From contig JANJTC010000003.1 of the NCBI GenBank assembly GCA_024711325.1, positions 186,001-250,000 of the forward strand: a DNA stretch of 64,000 nucleotides, written 5' to 3'. This DNA is from Bacteriovoracaceae bacterium. Lineage in GTDB: Bacteria; Bdellovibrionota; Bacteriovoracia; Bacteriovoracales; Bacteriovoracaceae. The position numbers were made by a program, and so were the translations under genes. Position 1 is the first letter of the stretch. Every line of letters begins with the position of its first letter. Of this stretch, positions 52,457 through 60,766 are shown piece by piece. The notes below the pieces were generated by a model. That model saw only the letters and a program-made list of their open reading frames with translations. It was not told the DNA's origin and did not search any database.

Positions 52457-53173
52457 TCATTTCAAAAGTGAATTTAGTGTAATTGAAAATAATTCAGGCT
52501 GCTCAAGCATTGGAAAATGACCAGAATCTTTAATAATATGGGGTTGCTTTTGAAGGTGATTCTCCCAATCATTGCCGATAATTAGATCATTTTCCGCAAA
52601 TATAAAGGATATTTTATGCTCATATTTCTTGAGGTTTTGTAAACTTAATTTTATAGCTTCATCATCAAAGAGAAGTTTATCATTACCTATCATAAATGAA
52701 TCTTTCGTAATTTCTTTATATTTTTCTATATTTAATTCATCATTAAAATAAAGTTTCAATATCGATTCAAAATAATGAGAAAAATCCTGATTTGTGTTTA
52801 ATTCTATTTTCTCTAGAGTATTGATATACTTACTTACAATCTTATTTCTTTTGTTCGAAAATGGGGTACACACAAGAATTATCTTATTTATTTGGGATAC
52901 TGGAATCTCACTCAATAAGAGTAGTACTATGAGAGATCCATACGAATGAGCAACTAAATTTACTTCAGACAGCTTGTTGATATTACTCTTAATTTCCTTA
53001 AGTAAATCAGTTAAAGAAGGTATATAAGAAGGATCGTAATCTCTTTCATGATTTATTAAAACAATCCTCTCATGAGGGATGTTTTTGTAATATTTTTCTA
53101 AAAATATGTCCCAGTATTTACCTGATATCCATGGACCACCGGGAATGAATAATATTTTTTTGATCATATTCAC
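52457..53173 (-). CDS. Alpha/beta hydrolase
   Basis: A 238-residue serine hydrolase with FIPGGPW near the N terminus (oxyanion region), the nucleophile elbow NLVAHSYGS, the acid in FAENDLI and the His in DSGHFPMLEQPE. There is no signal peptide, so it is likely cytoplasmic. It is the first gene of the minus-strand operon that continues with the 42-codon peptide and the fusion protein, and it is 44 bases from the divergent histidine kinase. The substrate is unknown; an ester or lactone signal is possible. Confidence 0.82.
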   Translation of the reverse strand: MNMIKKILFIPGGPWISGKYWDIFLEKYYKNIPHERIVLINHERDYDPSYIPSLTDLLKEIKSNINKLSEVNLVAHSYGSLIVLLLLSEIPVSQINKIILVCTPFSNKRNKIVSKYINTLEKIELNTNQDFSHYFESILKLYFNDELNIEKYKEITKDSFMIGNDKLLFDDEAIKLSLQNLKKYEHKISFIFAENDLIIGNDWENHLQKQPHIIKDSGHFPMLEQPELFSITLNSLLK

Positions 53174-53217
53174 ATTAAACTGCCTGTTATTTCTATTTTC
53201 ATAATATTATACCGAAT

Positions 53218-54810
53218 ATGATTACTCTTAAAGATTATTTAACACGGAAGTTCAATACATCGATTCTAATTATAACCTCTATTTCTTGGATACTAATCCT
53301 CCTCTCTTTGATTAGTTGGGGTTTTTTCTCAGCTTCAAAAAATCTAAAACTTGAACTTGAGGAGTCTACTGGTACGGTAACCTCCTTGATTTATGACAAA
53401 AACTGGAGCTTGATAAATGAACATTTCAACTCCAAGGGAAGGGTAGAGTTTTTTTCATATGTAAATGCTAAATCCAAGCAAGACAACAGCATACTTTATG
53501 AGGCTAGATTTAATGGGGGATGGGAGTTACCTGAAATATGTGATACTAATCACTCATCTGAGCTAGTCGTCCTTAAGGCATGTACAAGATTAATTCGTTC
53601 TGAGGTCCTGCTTTTTGTTTCCATGTCGATGTTTCTTTATTTACTAGCATTATTAGTGCTGTTTAAAGTTATTCAACTGCGAATTTTATCATCTTTTGAT
53701 TCTCTCTCTATAGAAATTGGAAATTCCCTAGAGGAAGAACCTTTAGATTTGCAAAATAACAGGTTGAAAATCGAAGAGATTGAAAATATCAAAACAATGG
53801 TTGAGACAAAAAAAAAGGAACTAAAAAAGACATCTCAAGAAGCAGCCTTTATAAAGCTTTCTCAAAAAGTAACCCATGACTTAAGGTCCCCGTTAGCCGT
53901 GATAGCAAATATTTCCAATAAAGATGAATGGGACTCTCAGGATAAAGATATTTTAAAAACCTCAGCACTAATGTTGCATGATATCTCAAGCTATTTGTTA
54001 GACACGTCTTTGAAGAGCACAAGCAAGTTGCCCCGCTTCTCTAGGTTGAATATTGTGAATGAAATTAAAGCTATAATAAAATTGAAAGAAGAAGAGTTCC
54101 CGAAATATAAAGGTACCATTTGTTTTAAGAATGAAGTGCCTACCTCTGCATGGGCATGGCTCAATCATACAGAGTTCAGTCGAGTCCTATCGAATATTAT
54201 CAATAATAGTTTAGAATCAAGCCAAACTCCAAAAATTGATGTTGAATTGACCTTTAGTGATAGTTTGATTTTGCGTGTTAAAGACAATGGGCCTGGTTTT
54301 CCCAAAGAAGTCTTAGGAAGTTTTCATTCATCCAGAGCAAAATCGACCAAGAATTTTGGCCATGGGATTGGTTTAATTTCCGCCAAAACATCGATTTCTC
54401 AGATGGGAGGAGTACTAACTATTTCCAATAAATTGGGAGCTTGTGTTGAAATTTGCTTCCCTAAGGATGTTATCTTCTTGGAGAAAGCTCCGATAATTCT
54501 AATTGACGATGATAAGTATATTAGACATAGCTGGATCAGCTTAGCCGAAAGGTATAATTTTGAGATTAAAGTATTTAGAGGATTTGAAGAATTTCTCGCA
54601 GAAATTGATCAGCTTGATAGAGATTCTGAAGTTTTCATAGATTCAAACTTGGGAAACAATAGTCGAGGTGAGGACCTAATTTTCAAAGTGAAAGACTTGG
54701 GTTTTAGGATTGTTAATATTCAAACAGGTTATAATGAATCTGAAGTGAAAATAGTCGAAGGCTTAAATAATATTGTCTCTAAAGAGTTTCCCTATACAGC
54801 TAAGATATGA
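53218..54810 (+). CDS. Hybrid histidine kinase with C-terminal receiver
   Basis: A membrane sensor of 530 residues. TM1 (about 17-37) and TM2 (about 128-150) enclose a periplasmic sensing region of about 90 residues with two Cys. The dimerisation helix carries the phospho-acceptor His H220 (VTHDLRSPLAVI), followed by the N box NIINNSLES, DNGPGFP and GHGIGL of the ATPase. A receiver follows, with ILIDDDK, the acceptor D475 (VFIDSNLG) and a late Lys in VSKEFP. No output domain or separate response regulator is beside it. It is divergent from the hydrolase-peptide-fusion operon, and its end overlaps the GT4 gene by 11 bases. Confidence 0.88.
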   Translation: MITLKDYLTRKFNTSILIITSISWILILLSLISWGFFSASKNLKLELEESTGTVTSLIYDKNWSLINEHFNSKGRVEFFSYVNAKSKQDNSILYEARFNGGWELPEICDTNHSSELVVLKACTRLIRSEVLLFVSMSMFLYLLALLVLFKVIQLRILSSFDSLSIEIGNSLEEEPLDLQNNRLKIEEIENIKTMVETKKKELKKTSQEAAFIKLSQKVTHDLRSPLAVIANISNKDEWDSQDKDILKTSALMLHDISSYLLDTSLKSTSKLPRFSRLNIVNEIKAIIKLKEEEFPKYKGTICFKNEVPTSAWAWLNHTEFSRVLSNIINNSLESSQTPKIDVELTFSDSLILRVKDNGPGFPKEVLGSFHSSRAKSTKNFGHGIGLISAKTSISQMGGVLTISNKLGACVEICFPKDVIFLEKAPIILIDDDKYIRHSWISLAERYNFEIKVFRGFEEFLAEIDQLDRDSEVFIDSNLGNNSRGEDLIFKVKDLGFRIVNIQTGYNESEVKIVEGLNNIVSKEFPYTAKI

Positions 54811-55894
54811 TTTTAAACAGAATGTTAATATTGTTAGAGCTATCAAATTTTTTTGAAACCTTTTCTAAACCGTTCTCTTTGAGTTCCTCCGACCTTTTAG
54901 AGTTCTCTATTAGTTCCCGTACGTTCTTAGTTAGGTTAGCAACATCCCCCAACCCCACCAAAAACCCTGTAACCCCATCCTCAATAATCTCCGGATTCGA
55001 ACTCACATCCCAAGCAATCGTCGGCACTCCATACTGAAGCGTCTCAATCAACGTATTCGCCGACCCTTCATACAAACTCGTAAACACAAACACATCAAGC
55101 GAATTAAAAAACGCCGGCATATCATTCACATGACCCAATAGCTTAACTTCATTCTTAAGCCCTTGATCATCAATCATTCGCTGAAGCTCACCCCGAAGTT
55201 CACCTTCACCAGCAATCAGAACTTTAAACTTAATCCCATCGGCTTTGAGAAGCGTCGCCATCTCAATCAAATACTTCTGCCCCTTCTGCTCGGTCAAGCG
55301 ACCTGCATTCCCAATAATGATTTCTTGCTCATCCTTCTCATAAAGCTTGCGACTTTTATCCACAGGTTTTGAAGTATCAACACCGTTATATATCAAGACC
55401 ATCTTATCTTCCGGAAACCAACTCTCATTGCCTTGTTTTAAACTTCGACCGATCTCTTTTGAGTTCACAATCACATGAGTGAGAATCTTGGTGAATAGAA
55501 ATCGGTTGAGCCAGGTGTTTCTAAGAGGGTGAGGCATGCCTCGGCGATAAATAATCTTCTTCACACCAGCCAGCTTGGCGGCAATCCCAGCAAGCTTTAA
55601 ATCAGAAGGCAAATTCATCACGATGGCGTCTACGTTCTGTGAACGGAAGAACATCATCATCACAAGAATCTTGATAGGGTTGAGGAAACTTAGATTACCC
55701 ACACGGAAACGGTATACGTCTTGTTTTTCCTGAATACCTTTGGTGGCAATTTGTGACTGCATGTTGGTAACAAGAATGGTCTTGAAACCACGGCGCTGAA
55801 ATTCTTTGCAGGTAGTGAGGTGCCACTTTTCACCGCCGCCCCAGGCCTTATTGGAATTGAAGAAACAAATTGTTTTAGATTGTGGGTTATTCAT
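54800..55894 (-). CDS. GT4 family glycosyltransferase
   Basis: A 364-residue GT-B enzyme. It has NKAWGGGEKWHL at the N terminus, IIYRRGMPHPL, VLIYNGVDTSK, IIIGNAGRLTEQKG at the hinge and FTSLYEGSANTLIETLQYGVPTIAWD as donor motif. Base composition changes sharply near 54940: the last 45 codons are AT-rich like the island to the left, while the rest is richer in G/C. This marks a likely recombination point. folA lies 26 bases upstream on the same strand. Confidence 0.9.
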   Translation of the reverse strand: MNNPQSKTICFFNSNKAWGGGEKWHLTTCKEFQRRGFKTILVTNMQSQIATKGIQEKQDVYRFRVGNLSFLNPIKILVMMMFFRSQNVDAIVMNLPSDLKLAGIAAKLAGVKKIIYRRGMPHPLRNTWLNRFLFTKILTHVIVNSKEIGRSLKQGNESWFPEDKMVLIYNGVDTSKPVDKSRKLYEKDEQEIIIGNAGRLTEQKGQKYLIEMATLLKADGIKFKVLIAGEGELRGELQRMIDDQGLKNEVKLLGHVNDMPAFFNSLDVFVFTSLYEGSANTLIETLQYGVPTIAWDVSSNPEIIEDGVTGFLVGLGDVANLTKNVRELIENSKRSEELKENGLEKVSKKFDSSNNINILFKIIS

Positions 55895-55920
55895 GTGTGG
55901 ATATCTTAGGGATAAAAGGG

Positions 55921-56403
55921 TTAAAAGTCAGGGCGCTTTTTGAAATGGTATAAGGTCCAGTTTGCATGGATCTCTTGATTTACAACTTCCCATTCGTAGA
56001 AGAGGTATTCCGGAAAATAAGCATCGGCCGGTCCTTCGTAGTCGACGACGGAACATAAAAATTCTGAAAGATAGGGAAGAGTTAAATTATAGATTTCAGC
56101 GCCGCCAATCACATAGATTTTGGGAATCTCCATGTCATCTGCATATTCTATAACCTGATCCATGGAGCTAAAAACAACTGCGTTGGGATTTGTGTAACCG
56201 GACTTGGATAAAACGATGGGCATTGCGCCTTCTACATCTTCGCCATGTAGCTCATAGTTTTTCCGACCTATCAGAACATACTGACCTTTAATTGTTCTTT
56301 TAAAATGCTCGTATTCCTCTGGAATGTTCCAGGGGAGGGCACCTTTTAGGCCAAACTCTTTATTTTTACCAAGGGCAGCAACTGCAATAAACTTAACAAT
56401 CAT
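55921..56403 (-). CDS. folA: Dihydrofolate reductase
   Basis: This reduces dihydrofolate with NADPH. At 160 residues it has standard length, with FIAVAALGKNKEFG, LPWNIPEEYEHFKR (the active-site acid is Glu), VLIGRKNYE and IYVIGGAEIYNLTLPY. It is divergent from galE by 37 bases and probably cotranscribed with the glycosyltransferase at 54800. It is a chromosomal housekeeping gene; I see no sign of a resistance-type variant. Confidence 0.93.
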   Translation of the reverse strand: MIVKFIAVAALGKNKEFGLKGALPWNIPEEYEHFKRTIKGQYVLIGRKNYELHGEDVEGAMPIVLSKSGYTNPNAVVFSSMDQVIEYADDMEIPKIYVIGGAEIYNLTLPYLSEFLCSVVDYEGPADAYFPEYLFYEWEVVNQEIHANWTLYHFKKRPDF

Positions 56404-56440
56404 TCTTCAATTATAGGCCTGAATACCCTAAAATGGGGAC

Positions 56441-57415
56441 ATGAAAATCTTAATTACTGGTGGCGCAGGCTACATTGGTTCACATGTCGTAAAAGCACTC
56501 GGGACTCAAGGTCACGATATCACGGTTTATGACAATCTCTCGACTGGGCACAGAGAAGCCGTGCGCTTTGGTAATCTGGTGGTAGGGGATCTGGCCGACA
56601 AGGAAAAGCTTTCTGAGCTTTTTGCTTCCAAGAACTTCGATGCGATTCTTCACTTCGCAGGAAGCATTGTTGTGCCAGAGAGTGTTTCTGAACCGCTTAA
56701 GTATTATCAAAACAACACTGTGAACTCTCATACGTTGCTTTCTTTGTGCAAAAAGTATTCGGTCCAAAAATTCATTTTCTCATCTACGGCAGCTGTTTAC
56801 GGGATGCCAGGTGATGGGGTTTGTCGGGAAGATTCTGCTCTTGCTCCTATTAATCCTTACGGTCAGTCAAAACTCATGACTGAACATATGCTAAGAGATT
56901 ATTCTCAAAGCTCAAATTTCCGCTACGTGGCCCTTCGCTACTTCAATGTCTCAGGTGCTGATCCTCAAGGGCATCTTGGTCAATCTTTTCCTGAGGCGAC
57001 TCACTTAATTAAAGTTGCTTGCGAAGTTGCTACAGGAAAACGTCCTTCTATTAAGGTTTTCGGAACTGATTATCCTACTCCTGACGGCACTTGTGTCCGT
57101 GACTATATCCATGTCTCTGACTTGGCCGAAGCACACGTCAAGGCCCTCGAGTATCTGGAGAAGGGTGGTAAATCAGAAGTCTTAAACTGTGGTTATGGAC
57201 ATGGTTTTAGTGTCAAAGAAGTTCTGGCCCGAGTAAAAGAAGTGACCGGAGTGAATATAAAGGTAGATGAGTCTCCTCGTCGTGCGGGTGATCCTGCGAG
57301 CCTGACAGCGAAAGCGGATCGAATTCAAAGTACTATCGGCTGGAAACCTAAGTATGATGATTTAAATCTCATCATCAAATCTGCCTATGAATGGGAAAAA
57401 AAGCGGCCTTACTAA
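56441..57415 (+). CDS. galE: UDP-glucose 4-epimerase
   Basis: This interconverts UDP-glucose and UDP-galactose (or the N-acetyl forms). It has TGGAGYIGSHVV, the FSSTAAVYG strand, the catalytic NPYGQSK (Tyr, Lys), RYFNVSGADP and DGTCVRDYIHVSDLA. Its 324 residues match the family. GGGGAC lies just before the ATG. Its stop overlaps the queC start by one base. It supplies galactose-type precursors for the glycans. Confidence 0.96.
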   Translation: MKILITGGAGYIGSHVVKALGTQGHDITVYDNLSTGHREAVRFGNLVVGDLADKEKLSELFASKNFDAILHFAGSIVVPESVSEPLKYYQNNTVNSHTLLSLCKKYSVQKFIFSSTAAVYGMPGDGVCREDSALAPINPYGQSKLMTEHMLRDYSQSSNFRYVALRYFNVSGADPQGHLGQSFPEATHLIKVACEVATGKRPSIKVFGTDYPTPDGTCVRDYIHVSDLAEAHVKALEYLEKGGKSEVLNCGYGHGFSVKEVLARVKEVTGVNIKVDESPRRAGDPASLTAKADRIQSTIGWKPKYDDLNLIIKSAYEWEKKRPY

Positions 57416-58122
57416 TGAAAAAAAAAGCAGTCGTCGTTCACTCTGGTGGAATGGATTCTAGTCTTTGTCTCGCTTTGGCGGTGAAAGAATTTGGAGCAGA
57501 GAATGTTCTGTCTCTTTCCTTTACTTATAATCAGCGCCACTCAATAGAACTTACCCGGGCCACTGAAATCTCTCATCACTTCAAAGTCGATCACGTTGAA
57601 TTAGATTTAAGCTGCCTTTCAAAAATTACGGAATCAGCTCTCATTGGAAATAAAGAAAAAATCGAACATCAAGAAGGGAGAGCACCCAATACCTTAGTCG
57701 TAGGACGAAATGGCCTTATGGCGAGACTCGCTGGAATCCACGCCGACTCCCTTGGAGCGAACTGCATTTATATGGGTGTGATGGAACTGGAAGAAGCTAA
57801 TTCCGGTTACAGAGACTGCTCTCGCGCTTATATGGACATTATTGAGTCGGCCCTCAGAATGGATTTTGCTAATCCGAAATTTGAAATTCGTACACCACTG
57901 GTTAAGCTTAATAAAAAAGATTCGATGGAATTAGGTTATGAGCTTGGGGTTTTAGAATACCTCTTGGAAACCACCATCACTTGTTATGAAGGGATTGAGA
58001 AAGAAGGATGTCTCAAGTGTCCGGCCTGTAAACTTAGAAATAATGGGCTCAAGATTTTTAGCCTTGAGCACCCGGAAGTTAAGTATTCTTATAAAGAGAA
58101 AATTTTGAATTTGATTGCTTAG
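57415..58122 (+). CDS. queC: 7-cyano-7-deazaguanine synthase
   Basis: This makes preQ0 from 7-carboxy-7-deazaguanine with ATP and ammonia, for queuosine tRNA modification. It has the PP-loop VHSGGMDSSLCLA near the N terminus and C-terminal zinc cysteines in CYEGIEKEGCLKCPACKLRNN. The start is ATG 57415, the coupling start in the galE stop; a longer frame from 57391 adds nothing conserved. No DNA-modification (dpd) genes are near, so tRNA is the likely target. Confidence 0.94.
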   Translation: MKKKAVVVHSGGMDSSLCLALAVKEFGAENVLSLSFTYNQRHSIELTRATEISHHFKVDHVELDLSCLSKITESALIGNKEKIEHQEGRAPNTLVVGRNGLMARLAGIHADSLGANCIYMGVMELEEANSGYRDCSRAYMDIIESALRMDFANPKFEIRTPLVKLNKKDSMELGYELGVLEYLLETTITCYEGIEKEGCLKCPACKLRNNGLKIFSLEHPEVKYSYKEKILNLIA

Positions 58123-58214
58123 GCGACTTTGTTTTTTTCTGCGACTTCTATGAAATCCTGAACATATGCTGCAAGTTTCACTTCAACGAGCCATCTCTCA
58201 ATCATTTCTTCCAT
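58119..58214 (-). CDS. Small ORF, 31 codons
   Basis: It encodes MEEMIERWLVEVKLAAYVQD followed by FIEVAEKNKVA, an amphipathic, mostly helical acidic peptide. GAGGA lies 5 bases before the ATG. It is downstream of the gene at 58284 on the same strand and its stop overlaps the queC stop. There is no known family. The good SD and downstream position favour a real gene. Confidence 0.4.
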   Translation of the reverse strand: MEEMIERWLVEVKLAAYVQDFIEVAEKNKVA

Positions 58215-58283
58215 CTGATTCCTCAGAAAAGAGATAAACAATTGCGAGATGGATTGTCTTGATTTTAACTTAATTGCTTTAAA

Positions 58284-58769
58284 TTATTTCTTACTAGTAA
58301 CAAACTCAGCCCAAGTCTCCAGGAGTGATTCCTTAAACTCTTCACCGTTCTCGTTGTCTTCCTCAGAAAGAAAGTCATCCATGTCAGCGACAGTTTCTTC
58401 TAACTCTTCAATCAACTCGGCCAGCTCTTCATCGTTACATGATTCAGCGTTTGTGCCTGATAAACTCATGGCGGTCAGAAAGTAATCCAACTGATCTTTT
58501 GAGATTTCCATGAAGGTATTGAGATCAACTTCATCCATTGGAAACATGTTCTTAAGTTCAGTTTTTAAATTTGCTTTTAATTCATCCCAAAGCTTAATTA
58601 GACCAGGCTCAAGAGAAGCCTTGGACTCAGGAACTTCAGTTAATAATTCATCAACTGCTTTGGGAAATGGCATCGACCTTTCTGCGCATAAAATCCCTAA
58701 AAAGAAGGCCTTTACTTGCGCTACAGTCATATCGAGTTCGGTTTGATCAATGAGTTCTTGAAGTTTCAT
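58284..58769 (-). CDS. Acidic protein, possibly UPF0149/YecA-like
   Basis: A 161-residue acidic, all-helical protein without signal peptide or membrane segment. The pattern MTVAQVKAFFLGILCAE near the start, the middle FPMDEVDLNTFMEIS and the Glu/Asp-rich tail recall UPF0149 (YgfB/YecA) proteins, but the match is loose and the C-terminal zinc motif of YecA is absent. Upstream is a 15-base palindrome (58791-58805) that could be its operator. Confidence 0.5.
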   Translation of the reverse strand: MKLQELIDQTELDMTVAQVKAFFLGILCAERSMPFPKAVDELLTEVPESKASLEPGLIKLWDELKANLKTELKNMFPMDEVDLNTFMEISKDQLDYFLTAMSLSGTNAESCNDEELAELIEELEETVADMDDFLSEEDNENGEEFKESLLETWAEFVTSKK

Positions 58770-58790
58770 ATATTTATAGCCTCGTTTTTT

Positions 58791-58805
58791 TGGTAATTAT
58801 TACCA
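58791..58805. promoter_or_regulatory. 15-base palindrome TGGTAATTATTACCA
   Basis: A perfect palindrome 22 bases before the start of the acidic protein gene. It resembles a transcription-factor site. The regulator is unknown. Confidence 0.35.
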
Positions 58806-58944
58806 GTTTTATGCCTTTTTCTCCACTCTTATACCTTGATCAGGCATTATCGCCATATGAAAAACGCAGCATCATTAGCTAAAATTGTTTATTTTGGTAC
58901 CAAGGCGGTCCTCTTTTGTTACTTTTTTAAAGAGGTTTTGGTCA

Positions 58945-59733
58945 TTATTTTTTGAAGGGATCTTCGATCTTCTCACCGTTTTGTAAGCGCCAGATTTTAA
59001 CCGCACGAATAAAGACATTGTAGGCCGCTAAGGCCGAGACAACAAATCCATGAGTTCCATCCAGAAATCCCAAACGCCAGATATAGTGTCGAATAAAACG
59101 TCCGAAAGGTCGCAAGAATAGATAAGGCAACCCAATCTTTCTTCCGGACTTTTCAAATTTATGGTAGCGGTCAAGCGCACCCCAAGTGGTGTAGCGATCG
59201 GCCTTTTTAAGATAAGAGGTGAGATCCTTATAGGTGTAATGAATCAGCTTATGTTTCAAAATACTGATTTCGCCCTTCGATTCGACTTCGGCGTGCACGT
59301 GCTTATTTTGATATTTACATTCATCCCGCTTGAACAACCGAATAACTTTATCTGATTGCCAGCCAGAGTAATCAATTCGCTTACCCATGAAATTATTCCG
59401 TCGGTAGATCCAAAAGCCTGAATACTTTGTTCCGGTTTTAACCAGGTTCTTGATCTCACTTACCAGTTCCGGAGTTGGTCTTTCATCCGCATCCAGAAGA
59501 AAAATCCAGGGATGATTGGCCTGAGGGATGGTCCAATTCTTTTGAGCGGCCGAATGCTCATACTCATGTTGTAAGAGACGCACTTGAGGAAATGACTTCA
59601 CAATCTCAACTGTTTTATCAGTCGAAAAGGAATCCACTACGATTATTTCATCACACCAAAGGACGGATTCGATCGCCTCTTTAATGTTAACTTCTTCGTT
59701 GAATGTCGGGATTATCGCCGTGATCTTTTCCAT
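58945..59733 (-). CDS. GT2 glycosyltransferase, WaaE/KdtX/LgtF-like
   Basis: A 262-residue GT2 enzyme with AIIPTFNEE, VVDSFSTDKT, QKNWTIPQA, FLLDADERPTPEL (metal site) and a C-terminal amphipathic region (LRPFGRFIRHYIW) typical of the LPS inner-core transferases WaaE/LgtF. It probably adds glucose to a heptose of the core. It is divergent from the heptosyltransferase at 59756 by 22 bases, and a core role for both is consistent. Confidence 0.88.
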   Translation of the reverse strand: MEKITAIIPTFNEEVNIKEAIESVLWCDEIIVVDSFSTDKTVEIVKSFPQVRLLQHEYEHSAAQKNWTIPQANHPWIFLLDADERPTPELVSEIKNLVKTGTKYSGFWIYRRNNFMGKRIDYSGWQSDKVIRLFKRDECKYQNKHVHAEVESKGEISILKHKLIHYTYKDLTSYLKKADRYTTWGALDRYHKFEKSGRKIGLPYLFLRPFGRFIRHYIWRLGFLDGTHGFVVSALAAYNVFIRAVKIWRLQNGEKIEDPFKK

Positions 59734-59755
59734 ATTTGTGTGTTAATCTTAACGC

Positions 59756-60766
59756 ATGACTGACGCCTCGTCTAAAACAATTCTCATCATCCAAACGGCT
59801 TTCATTGGGGATACCATCCTTGCGAGCCATTTTGCCCGTGCTGTCAAAGAGCATTACCCGAATTCCAAGATCCATTTCTTCCTGAGAAAGGGTAATGAAT
59901 CTGTGATCCAAGGGTTGCCAACAATCGAAAAAACCTGGGTCTGGGATAAAGCAGGCGGAAAGACGAAAAATCTCATGAAACGCATCTCGGAACTTCGAGA
60001 GATCAAGTTCGACATGGTTTTTAATCTACACAGGCATTTTAACTCAGGTTTAGTTTCGGCGATGATGAAGTCACCTTTTAAAGCTGGCTTTAAGCAAAAT
60101 CCTCTGAGTATGTTCTATACTCATAAAGTAAACCATCAGATTCCGGATCCGCGCGGTTGGCATGAAGTTCAGAGAAATCTGGAACTCATTCCTGAGTATG
60201 AAATTGTGGATAACTCCAAAATTTATAAACCAGAACTTCCGATTCAGCAGAAAAATATCGATAAGATCACGCCTTATGTGACTGATAATTATTTTGTGGT
60301 GGCACCGGCTTCCGTATGGTTTACCAAGGCCTGGAGCGAGCATAAATTCCGTGAACTGACTGAAGAGTTGGTAAAACTTGGGAAGGTCTACTTTACTGGT
60401 GGCCCTGGCGATAAAGAGCTTTGTGAACGCATCCGAAAGGATCTTCCGAATACAGAAAATCTTTGTGGAGCTTTAAATCTGTTGGATTCTGCGGCACTCA
60501 TGAAAAAGGCAAGGAGAGTATTTGTAAACGATTCGGCTCCCTTGCATCTGGCAAGTTGTGTGAATGCAAAGACGACTGCCATCTTTTGCTCTACCGTCCC
60601 AGCTTTTGGTTATACTCCTCTGGCCGACGATTCTATTGTGATTGATGTCGGTGATTCGCTGGCCTGTCGCCCTTGTGGTTTACATGGACATAAGGCCTGT
60701 CCGTTAGGACATTTTAAATGCGCGGAGAATATTGAGATTAAGCGTGTTCTTGCCACTATTAATTAA
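59756..60766 (+). CDS. Heptosyltransferase (GT9)
   Basis: A 336-residue GT9 enzyme of the WaaF/WaaC/RfaQ type, which adds heptose to the LPS inner core from ADP-heptose. It has ILIIQTAFIGDTIL, FNLHRHFNSG, VVAPASVWFTKAW, FTGGPGDKEL and VNDSAPLHLAS (the conserved donor-binding region). The C terminus has a Cys-rich stretch (CRPCGLHGHKACPLGHFKC) seen in many members. Its end overlaps the convergent dehydrogenase by 8 bases. Confidence 0.92.
   Translation: MTDASSKTILIIQTAFIGDTILASHFARAVKEHYPNSKIHFFLRKGNESVIQGLPTIEKTWVWDKAGGKTKNLMKRISELREIKFDMVFNLHRHFNSGLVSAMMKSPFKAGFKQNPLSMFYTHKVNHQIPDPRGWHEVQRNLELIPEYEIVDNSKIYKPELPIQQKNIDKITPYVTDNYFVVAPASVWFTKAWSEHKFRELTEELVKLGKVYFTGGPGDKELCERIRKDLPNTENLCGALNLLDSAALMKKARRVFVNDSAPLHLASCVNAKTTAIFCSTVPAFGYTPLADDSIVIDVGDSLACRPCGLHGHKACPLGHFKCAENIEIKRVLATIN

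Noticed and set aside
58859-58945. A CRISPR or tandem array in the intergenic gaps
   Set aside because: No regularly spaced repeats of 20 bases or more were seen anywhere in the window; the dispersed repeats are REP-type palindromes.
58857-58955. A 32-codon hydrophobic ORF on the + strand in the gap before the WaaE-like gene
   Set aside because: It has no SD, its start lies in a region of low coding character and it runs into the convergent gene. It is more likely chance.
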